A stretch of 5,026 nucleotides of DNA from contig JACCYW010000109.1 in the NCBI GenBank assembly GCA_013696275.1, positions 1-5,026 of the forward strand, written 5' to 3'. The stretch's first letter is position 1. Each line of letters opens with the position of its first letter. Of this stretch, positions 1 through 4,339 are shown piece after piece. Source of the DNA: Chloroflexota bacterium. Its GTDB lineage: Bacteria > Chloroflexota > Limnocylindria > Limnocylindrales > CSP1-4. Made by a program: the position numbers and the translations under genes. The notes beneath the pieces were generated by a model, which was not told the DNA's origin, did no database searches, and saw only the letters and a list, made by a program, of their open reading frames with translations.

Positions 1-86
1 GTCACACCTTCGAGGCGGACCAAGCCAACTTCTCCGTCGCCCTCGGATGCGGCGTGTCCAGCCGGGAAGGCAACCGTCGAGGTCAC
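1..86 (-). CDS. ABC transporter ATP-binding protein, N-terminal fragment (ZnuC-like)
   Basis: Only the first 28 codons lie in the window; the gene continues beyond base 1. A GTG start at 86-84 shares the sequence GTGA with the stop codon of the upstream metal-binding lipoprotein gene, the usual sign of translational coupling. The visible peptide begins with about 20 poorly structured residues (VTSTVAFPAGHAASEGDGEV) and then reads GLVRLEGV, with the next partial codon AC meaning Thr. 'LVRLEGVT' is how the first beta strand of ABC ATPase domains commonly begins, just before the aromatic A-loop residue. The Walker A motif would come later and is not visible. By position it should be the ATPase that powers zinc or manganese import with the adjacent binding protein. 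The family call rests on a short peptide plus context. Codon-by-codon reading shows the other two frames to be less protein-like. Confidence 0.6.
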   Translation of the reverse strand, partial: MTSTVAFPAGHAASEGDGEVGLVRLEGV

Positions 87-1162
87 GGAGCCACTGAGTC
101 TGCCACCGGCATGTCGGCGAAGGCCTCCGCTGAGCCACCCAACGCTTCCATCATGATGGTCATGTCCTTCTGGAGCATGCCCAGGTAGGTGTGTTCCGGA
201 GCATCCTGTGCGCCGGGTGGCTCGTCATCGCGAAGAGCATCCACAAAGGTAGCCCCCGACTCACGAGCGATCTGCTCGAGGACCGGACTGGGAAAGACCT
301 CCGAGCCGAAGACGGCAGGCACGTTCTCTGCCCTGACCTGATCGATCAGCTCGGCGACCTCCTGCGGGCTCGGATCGGAGAAGTCGGACGCCTGGACGGC
401 ACCGATCACGTCGAATCCGTATTCTCGTGCCCAGTAGGCCCACGAGTCATGGTAGGTCAGCAGCTTGCGGTTCTCCTCTGGCACCGTCTCGACCGCCTCA
501 CGTATGCGTAGGTCGAGATCATCGAGCCGCAGCGCGAGGGCGTCGAAGTTCGACCTGTAGTGCACGGCGTTCGCAGGATCCGCTCCGGAGAACCAATCGC
601 CCATGAGTTCCGCGTAGCTGCGGGCGTAGGCGACATTCATCCACAGGTGTGGATTGGGGTCGCCTTCTGATTCCGGGAAGCTGAAGTCGAAGAGCCACTC
701 ATCCTCGGTGATGGTGTTGTCACCCAGGAATTTGATCTCGGCCTCCGCTCGTTTCGAGGCTTCCGCGAGGTCCAGTGTCGGCTCTTCCAGGTGGAGGCCG
801 TTGACGACGATCAGGTCCGCCCTGCCGAGGACCTGGGCGTCCGAGGGGGTCGGCTCGAACGTGTGCGAGTTGGTCGCGTCCGGCACGATCCCGTGCAGGC
901 GGATCCGATCCCCGCCCACGCTGCGGGCCAGCGAGCTTATCGGCGCCACGGTGGTCGCGACATCCAGCTTGTCGTCCTCACCGGTCAACTCGTCCTGCCA
1001 ACCTGAGACGCTGACAGCCGGTGGCGGGGATATCGTCGCACCCGGCGCCGAACCGGTCGGGGCCCCCGCACTTCCGCCCGGACCCCCGGTGCAAGCACCG
1101 GTGGCCAAGGCGACGGTGATCATCAGCCATAAGGTCCAGGTAGTGGTCCCTCGGTGCATCAT
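83..1162 (-). CDS. znuA: Metal ABC transporter substrate-binding lipoprotein (ZnuA/TroA family)
   Basis: This is the extracytoplasmic binding protein that captures Zn2+ (or Mn2+) for an ABC importer. From the ATG at 1162 it is 359 aa. The N-terminus has a hydrophobic signal segment ending in a lipobox-like ATGAC (Cys24), then a flexible linker of about 30 residues rich in Gly, Ala, Ser and Pro. Family ligands are visible: His100 in SHTFEP, His172 in NPHLWMN, His238 in TYHDSWAYWAREYG, and a C-terminal Asp (about 308, FVDAL). Three His residues favour zinc, because Mn-type members such as PsaA carry Glu at the third position. The loop usually rich in His in ZnuA is acidic here (about 150-170). 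A longer TTG start at 1192 is possible but would place polar residues ahead of the signal peptide. The second ATG at 1159 lies 6 nt from a GGGG and may be the true start. The gene is followed by an overlapping ATPase gene and is divergent from a Fur-family regulator. Confidence 0.93.
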   Translation of the reverse strand: MMHRGTTTWTLWLMITVALATGACTGGPGGSAGAPTGSAPGATISPPPAVSVSGWQDELTGEDDKLDVATTVAPISSLARSVGGDRIRLHGIVPDATNSHTFEPTPSDAQVLGRADLIVVNGLHLEEPTLDLAEASKRAEAEIKFLGDNTITEDEWLFDFSFPESEGDPNPHLWMNVAYARSYAELMGDWFSGADPANAVHYRSNFDALALRLDDLDLRIREAVETVPEENRKLLTYHDSWAYWAREYGFDVIGAVQASDFSDPSPQEVAELIDQVRAENVPAVFGSEVFPSPVLEQIARESGATFVDALRDDEPPGAQDAPEHTYLGMLQKDMTIMMEALGGSAEAFADMPVADSVAP

Positions 1163-1170
1163 AGGCCCCA

Positions 1171-1193
1171 ACAATTGCAACTTGTCGTACAAG
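1171..1193. promoter_or_regulatory. Candidate metalloregulator operator with overlapping inverted repeats
   Basis: Three half-sites follow one another: ACAA (1171-1174), TTGT (1182-1185) and ACAA (1189-1192). The second and third form a perfect palindrome, CTTGT-CGT-ACAAG (1181-1193). The first and second flank TTGCAA and form a looser one. The stretch is AT-richer than its surroundings, sits between the divergent lipoprotein and Fur-family genes, and overlaps the possible -10 of the lipoprotein gene. A Fur-family dimer site is therefore plausible. It does not match the E. coli Fur or Zur consensus sequences as I know them, so the assignment is an inference from symmetry and position. Confidence 0.4.
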
Positions 1194-1197
1194 CATA
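1192..1197 (-). promoter_or_regulatory. Possible -10 box for the metal-binding lipoprotein gene
   Basis: The minus strand reads TATGCT here, 29 bases before the ATG at 1162. A transcript starting about 7 bases downstream would begin near 1185 and have a leader of about 23 nt carrying GGGG just before the start codons. I see no convincing -35 hexamer at the right distance. The box abuts and overlaps the palindromic half-sites at 1171-1193, so a repressor bound there would block it. Weak on sequence alone. Confidence 0.3.
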
Positions 1198-1220
1198 GAA
1201 TGGCATAAGCGAACCCGCTC

Positions 1221-1226
1221 TATACT
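1221..1226 (+). promoter_or_regulatory. Candidate -10 box (TATACT) of the Fur-family gene
   Basis: TATACT ends 7 bases before the ATG at 1234, so transcription would begin at or one base before the start codon, giving a leaderless mRNA. No strong Shine-Dalgarno sequence precedes the ATG, which agrees with this. No good -35 hexamer is visible about 17 bases upstream. An alternative promoter is TAGAAT (1196-1201) with TTGCAA (1175-1180), but its 15-base spacer is short. Confidence 0.45.
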
Positions 1227-1233
1227 ACGGGCG

Positions 1234-1692
1234 ATGAACGCCGCTGGATCTCCAGATGGTCGAGTCGCCGGCACGTGGGCTGGGGTGCCGACGAGGCTCA
1301 GAGCCAGGGGTCTGCGCTGGACCCCCCAGCGTCGGCTCCTGGTAGAGGTCCTGGCCAGGACGGACGGCCACATCACCGGCGCCGAACTGGTCGAGCTCTG
1401 CCGCCAGGCTGACCCCCAGACGATCCCCTCGACGGTCTACCGGACGCTGGACGTGCTGGAACAGTTGGGCATCGTCCGCCATAGCCACGGTGCTGACGGT
1501 CGCGAGGAGTTCCATATCCTGCCCAAGACGGAGCACGGCCATATCTCCTGTCGGGAATGCGGCGCGACCTGGGAGATAGAGGCTGACGAGGCGTCCGGCT
1601 TCATCAAGGCCCTCCAACGCGGCCGCGGTTTCTCGGCCGACATCTCCCACCTCGCCGTCGTCGGTCTGTGCCGGGAGTGCGCCTCCGCCTGA
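1234..1692 (+). CDS. Fur-family metal-responsive transcriptional repressor (probably Zur-like)
   Basis: A 152-aa cytoplasmic DNA-binding repressor, the usual size for the family. The winged-helix domain covers about residues 19-92: 'LRARGLRWTPQRRLLVEVL' is the first helix pair and 'STVYRTLDVLEQLGIV' (66-81) the recognition helix and following turn. The dimerisation domain follows, with the structural zinc site C106-x2-C109 and C146-x2-C149, and sensor-type histidines H101 and H103 in HGHISCREC. The only other Cys is C56, so the sensor Cys seen in E. coli Zur or mycobacterial FurB is missing. Metal choice therefore cannot be read from the protein. Divergence from a ZnuA-type gene makes zinc (or manganese) uptake control likely. 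The ATG at 1234 is chosen; GTG at 1285 would remove a 17-residue, probably disordered, N-terminal extension. Confidence 0.92.
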   Translation: MNAAGSPDGRVAGTWAGVPTRLRARGLRWTPQRRLLVEVLARTDGHITGAELVELCRQADPQTIPSTVYRTLDVLEQLGIVRHSHGADGREEFHILPKTEHGHISCRECGATWEIEADEASGFIKALQRGRGFSADISHLAVVGLCRECASA

Positions 1693-1714
1693 CTGCCCGC
1701 GAGTGATCCGGACG

Positions 1715-1737
1715 GGGCCCGCGTCCCGGGCGGGCCC
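1715..1737. terminator. GC-rich stem-loop between convergent genes
   Basis: A perfect 8-bp stem, GGGCCCGC / GCGGGCCC, with a 7-base loop (GTCCCGG) lies in the 48-base gap between the stop codons of the Fur-family gene (1692) and paaD (1741). Placement between converging genes suggests a bidirectional terminator. Neither side has a T-tract, so classical intrinsic termination is uncertain, although high-GC bacteria often use such stems. Confidence 0.55.
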
Positions 1738-1740
1738 GCG

Positions 1741-2253
1741 TCAGATCGTCTTGAACTGCTCGAAGGGTTGCTGGCACTCGGCGCAGTGATAGATGGCCCG
1801 GCACAGCGTCGGGCCGAATGCGTTCGCCAGCGTGGTGTCGGCAGAGCCGCAATAGGGACACTGTGCCACCGGCAGCAGCGGTGACATCAGATCGCTTCGC
1901 CCGTCCGGTTCGCCCAAGGGCGTCGGTGGTGCGAATCCGCTCTCGCGCAAGTGTCGCCGACCGCGCGGCGTGATGCGGTCGCTCGTCCAGGTCTCCGCGA
2001 AGGAGACGCGAGCCTGCACCTGCGGGGCAAAGCCGCGCAGCTGGTCCTCGACCGCCGCGCACATCAGGTCGACCGCCGGGCAGCCCACGAAGGTGGGCAG
2101 GATGGCCACCCGGATGCGACCGGGCGCCACCTCCACGGTGCCGACCACCCCGAGATCGACGATGGAGATGGTGGGGATCTCCGGATCATGTACCTCATCG
2201 AGGGCCGCCCAGATGGCCTGCTCGAGCGGGATGGCTGAGATGGCCGCGCTCAC
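1741..2253 (-). CDS. paaD: Phenylacetyl-CoA epoxidase-associated protein PaaD (PaaJ)
   Basis: 170 aa, close to the usual length for PaaD. The first half (about residues 10-80) is a DUF59/MIP18-type domain: 'VHDPEIPTISIVDLGVVGTVEV' with the conserved Cys in 'FVGCPAVDLM'. The C-terminus is a zinc-ribbon-like segment, CPYC (about 132-135) and HCAEC, with a further Cys in LCRAIYHC, ending PFEQFKTI, which resembles the C-terminus of E. coli PaaD. Such proteins are not catalytic subunits. The family relation to SufT/MIP18 suggests a part in metal or Fe-S maturation of the epoxidase. I chose GTG at 2253 because it overlaps the paaC stop as GTGA; GTG at 2256 adds one residue. It is the last paa gene here, and paaE does not follow. 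Confidence 0.93.
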   Translation of the reverse strand: MSAAISAIPLEQAIWAALDEVHDPEIPTISIVDLGVVGTVEVAPGRIRVAILPTFVGCPAVDLMCAAVEDQLRGFAPQVQARVSFAETWTSDRITPRGRRHLRESGFAPPTPLGEPDGRSDLMSPLLPVAQCPYCGSADTTLANAFGPTLCRAIYHCAECQQPFEQFKTI

Positions 2254-3089
2254 CACGTGGCGGTCTCATCCTGGCGTCGGACCATCGTGAACTCGTTCCA
2301 CAGCCAGGCGAAGCCGGTCGAGACCGGCGGTCGCTGCCGGCCGCCGTGCCCGGACGGCGCGCCCAGTGGCTGAAGGTCAAGCTCGCGCAGGAAGCCGGTG
2401 GCCATATCGCGGTGGCGGTCAGCCAGTCCGTCCAGCGGACCTTCCAGGATGCCCGCCGCGATGAGCAGCGCCTCATCCGGCAGCCTGGCAAAGGGGGTCG
2501 AGGCATCCACCCAAAGTGTGTCGAGCGCTTCCTTCGCCCTCACCCGCGAGTCCAGCCCGCTGCTCGCCAGCCGCCTCATCCAGGCGTCCATATGCATCAG
2601 ATGGTAGGTCTCCTCGCGTCGGATCTTGGCGACCACATCGGCCAATGGCCTGAAGGAAGAGCGGGCGAGCGCGCCGAGGCGGATAGAGTCGGCCAGGTCG
2701 TAGAGCCAGCGCCGGCAGACGGAGAATGCCCAGTCCGTGCGGGGATGATCGACCAGCCGGCAATGGCGATACGCCTCCGCCGGGCGGCCGAATGCGATGT
2801 CATCGGCGTCCCCGCCGGTCAGCCGGGCGATCATCTCGTACAGGACGCGGGCGTGGCCGATCTCGTCCTGGGCCAGCGAGCTGAAGGCGACATCCTCCTC
2901 GAGCATCGGTGCGATGCCGGTCCATTCGGAGTCCCAGAAGCCGAGCACGAACTCGTCGTCGGCGATGGTCACGAGCAGCTCGGCCAGCGCAGCCCGGGTC
3001 GGCTGGTCCAGGTCGTGGACATCGAACTCAGGCACGTCACGGGCGATGGTCTGCCGGGTACGCGGTCGACCGTCAGGTGAGCCGATCAT
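2250..3089 (-). CDS. paaC: Phenylacetyl-CoA epoxidase subunit PaaC (PaaI), ferritin-like
   Basis: 279 aa, somewhat longer than E. coli PaaC (about 250) because of an N-terminal extension of about 25 residues. PaaC is the ferritin-fold partner of the catalytic subunit PaaA in the multicomponent oxygenase that epoxidises phenylacetyl-CoA. Recognisable segments are LEEDVAFSSLAQDEIGHARVLY (split: LEEDVAF at 63, QDEIGHAR at 74), RRWLYDLADSIRLGAL (126), RREETYHLMHMDAWMRRL (157) and a C-terminal WLWNEFTMVRR. The E. coli protein is considered metal-free. Here E46, E76-x2-H79, D131 and E160-x2-H163 are all present, with spacing like the diiron site of PaaA. The ATG follows the paaB stop directly (TAGATG), with AGGG 8 bases upstream as ribosome binding site, so it is translationally coupled to paaB. 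It overlaps paaD by 4 bases. Confidence 0.94.
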   Translation of the reverse strand: MIGSPDGRPRTRQTIARDVPEFDVHDLDQPTRAALAELLVTIADDEFVLGFWDSEWTGIAPMLEEDVAFSSLAQDEIGHARVLYEMIARLTGGDADDIAFGRPAEAYRHCRLVDHPRTDWAFSVCRRWLYDLADSIRLGALARSSFRPLADVVAKIRREETYHLMHMDAWMRRLASSGLDSRVRAKEALDTLWVDASTPFARLPDEALLIAAGILEGPLDGLADRHRDMATGFLRELDLQPLGAPSGHGGRQRPPVSTGFAWLWNEFTMVRRQDETATW

Positions 3090-3461
3090 CTAGCTGCCCT
3101 GACCTTCGGTGCGCCGCCGTGCCGCGGCCAGCTTGTCGCGCATGACGTAGCCACCCGGCTTCTTGAAGGAACGGTCAAGCGGCGGCTGGAGCAGGTCCGG
3201 GTCGGAGAGATCGCGGATGGCGGAACGTGGCACCACCCACAGCCGCACGCTCTCCTGGCGACGACCGAACAGCTCGCGCGCGTAGTGGGTCGCCAGATCT
3301 GCGTCGGGCGCCTTCACGTTGCCGGCATGTCGAAGCGGGTCGCCGTCCTTCTCCTGGCGGAAGACCTCCCAGATGTCGGGCTGGGCCCCATCACCCAGCC
3401 GACCGGCATCCTCATGACGTCCTTCCACCGGCTGGGCCGGCGAGCCGCCGGGGCCCGTCAT
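3090..3461 (-). CDS. paaB: Phenylacetyl-CoA epoxidase subunit PaaB (PaaH)
   Basis: A small accessory subunit of the phenylacetyl-CoA epoxidase complex that helps bridge PaaA-PaaC units and has no catalytic residues of its own. The core runs from about residue 29 to 110: 'DIWEVFRQEKDGDPLRHAGN', then 'ADLATHYARELFGRR' and 'SVRLWVVPRSAI', which match the family pattern WxVF, HxGxVxAxD, ARxLFxRR and WVVxxxxI. The C-terminal 'SFKKPGGYVMRDKL' replaces the shorter tail of the E. coli protein. At 123 aa it is longer than the roughly 95 aa of E. coli PaaB because of about 28 low-complexity residues in front. GTG at 3428 would shorten this by 11. No good Shine-Dalgarno is seen before the ATG. Its stop touches the paaC start, and the GNAT gene ends 31 bases upstream. 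Confidence 0.9.
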   Translation of the reverse strand: MTGPGGSPAQPVEGRHEDAGRLGDGAQPDIWEVFRQEKDGDPLRHAGNVKAPDADLATHYARELFGRRQESVRLWVVPRSAIRDLSDPDLLQPPLDRSFKKPGGYVMRDKLAAARRRTEGQGS

Positions 3462-3492
3462 CGGAACCGCTCGGCAGAGATGTGTCCCACCA

Positions 3493-3999
3493 TCATCGGC
3501 CGGCCTCGTCAGCCAGCGCGCGGCGCCAGACCCGCTCGCCGTCCAGCGACTCGGATGTCAGCGCCAGCCCGATCCGGCGGGCGACCCCCTCGGAGGCGAC
3601 ATGACCGGCATGGATGTGGGCTGACATGGTCGTGACGCCCCCTTCGGTCAGCCACTCGAGCATCGCCTTGGCCGCCTCGGAACCGAGACCCTGGCCCTGC
3701 CAGGTCGTGGCGATGACCCAGGCCAGTTCGGCGGACGCTCCATCGTCGGTGACGGTGGCCTGGACGCTGCCCACCGCTCGGCCATCGGCCAGACCACGCG
3801 TGGTCCAGTTGTGCCACACCTGGCTGCCGTCGGGCGACCTGCCGACGATCATCCGGGCGTACCGATCGCGAAGCTCGTCGCGCGATGCCGGGCGCCCTCC
3901 GATGTAGCGATGGAGCTGAGCATCACCGAGCGCGTCGGCCATCTCGTCGGCATCTGCCACGGCCAGCGGGTCCAGTCGCAGACGCTCGGTGTGGATCAC
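3493..3999 (-). CDS. GNAT-family N-acetyltransferase (RimJ/RimL-like)
   Basis: A 168-aa acetyl-CoA-dependent transferase. It opens with the RimJ/RimL-type 'VIHTERLRLDPL', continues with a middle strand 'GRAVGSVQATV' (74-83), has the acyl-CoA loop 'WQGQGLGSEAAKAMLEWL' (100-117; QxxGxG at 101-106) and ends with 'HVASEGVARRIGLAL' (133-147), where His stands in place of the usual Asn. The substrate cannot be told. The GTG at 3999 is chosen because the domain begins there. Reading on to a TTG at 4116 adds 39 residues that look non-coding and contain translated short repeats. It lies between paaA and paaB on the same strand, an unusual place: it may be co-transcribed with paaBCD, or it may be an insertion unrelated to phenylacetate. 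Shine-Dalgarno is weak. Confidence 0.85.
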   Translation of the reverse strand: MIHTERLRLDPLAVADADEMADALGDAQLHRYIGGRPASRDELRDRYARMIVGRSPDGSQVWHNWTTRGLADGRAVGSVQATVTDDGASAELAWVIATTWQGQGLGSEAAKAMLEWLTEGGVTTMSAHIHAGHVASEGVARRIGLALTSESLDGERVWRRALADEAGR

Positions 4000-4050
4000 T
4001 TGCGTCGCCCGTGTCGCACGGCCGGTCGGACCAGCCGGCTCCGACACCGC

Positions 4051-4090
4051 GCTATCGAGCCTCGGGCTCTGGAGCCCCGGGCTATCGAGC
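4051..4090. repeat. Direct repeat GCTATCGAGC around overlapping hairpins
   Basis: GCTATCGAGC occurs at 4051-4060 and exactly again at 4081-4090. Between and across them lie alternating GAGCC/GGCTC blocks that can form several mutually exclusive hairpins: GAGCC-TCG-GGCTC (4057-4069), GGGCTC-TG-GAGCCC (4064-4077) and AGCCC-C-GGGCT (4073-4083). A decayed further copy may follow (GAGCCTCTGG near 4096). It lies upstream of the GNAT start. A role as attenuator or RNA-processing structure is possible but unproven. Confidence 0.6.
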
Positions 4091-4291
4091 ACGATGAGCC
4101 TCTGGCCGGGGCCCAAGGTGACAGTCCTCCACCATCAGTGGACAGGAACGTCCGGAGGCGTCCTGACCTCGCCACAGGGAGCGCTGTCGGCTGCCGCTGA
4201 TGGTCAGGTGGTAGCCGTGCGCGGCTGTCGGATCGGTGAGCGTGACCGGCCCATCCCCTCTGCTCCAGCTCAAGGCGGTCCGGAGGGTCAT
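4082..4291 (-). CDS. Doubtful small hypothetical protein, 69 aa
   Basis: An ATG-started ORF in the paaA-GNAT gap, beginning 48 bases after the paaA stop. The peptide (MTLRTALSWSRGDGP..., middle part VTLTDPTAAHGYHLTISGS) matches no family I know, has no signal peptide or membrane segment, and carries two isolated Cys. Third codon positions are GC-rich for the first 55 or so codons, as in the neighbouring genes, then become AT-richer toward the end, where it overlaps the short repeats. No clear ribosome binding site precedes it. It could be a real small gene, the remnant of a longer one, or chance. Confidence 0.22.
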   Translation of the reverse strand: MTLRTALSWSRGDGPVTLTDPTAAHGYHLTISGSRQRSLWRGQDASGRSCPLMVEDCHLGPRPEAHRAR

Positions 4292-4296
4292 GCCCG

Positions 4297-4313
4297 TTCA
4301 CTCATCGTGTGAA
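4297..4313. promoter_or_regulatory. Inverted repeat TTCAC-N7-GTGAA
   Basis: Perfect 5-base arms, TTCAC (4297-4301) and GTGAA (4309-4313), flank TCATCGT, directly followed by the 8-base palindrome ATGCGCAT (4313-4320). It lies 27-43 bases beyond the paaA stop and upstream of the GNAT-paaBCD genes on the minus strand, so it could be an operator for an internal promoter. The arms are short and no clear promoter hexamers accompany it. Confidence 0.22.
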
Positions 4314-4339
4314 TGCGCATGGATAGCGGCAGGAAGGGC

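Larger units (their letters stand above)
4000..4339. other. Gap between paaA and the GNAT gene without a recognised gene
   Basis: About 340 bases separate the paaA stop from the GNAT start, in a cluster where paaA and paaB are normally adjacent. It holds a doubtful 69-codon ORF (4082-4291), a short repeat cluster (4051-4090) and an inverted repeat (4297-4313). No tRNA, terminator with T-tract or transposase remnant is visible. Confidence 0.6.

Noticed and set aside
1163..1192. TTG start at 1192 for the metal-binding protein
   Set aside because: It would overlap the likely promoter and operator and add polar residues before the signal peptide; the ATG pair at 1162/1159 fits better.
654..1208. 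184-codon plus-strand ORF opposite the metal-binding protein gene
   Set aside because: Serine/arginine-rich shadow of the znuA-type gene; the minus-strand reading has clear family motifs.
1604..2062. 152-codon minus-strand ORF spanning paaD and the terminator region
   Set aside because: Arg/Gly/Pro-rich frame shadow of paaD; it crosses the stem-loop and the end of the convergent regulator gene.
2346..3080. 244-codon plus-strand ORF opposite paaC
   Set aside because: Antisense shadow caused by high GC in the third codon positions of paaC; no recognisable domain.
3227..3635. Two overlapping plus-strand ORFs across paaB and the GNAT end
   Set aside because: They overlap each other and two well-supported genes; composition is Arg/Pro/Ser-rich as in shadows.
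4000..4116. 39-residue N-terminal extension of the GNAT protein from a TTG start
   Set aside because: The extension contains translated short repeats (SPGLQSPRLDS) and no domain sequence; the family domain begins at the GTG at 3999.
3996..4301. 101-codon minus-strand ORF overlapping the small hypothetical ORF and the GNAT start
   Set aside because: Arg/Pro-rich with a repeated SIARGS-type pattern from the DNA repeat; typical out-of-frame reading.
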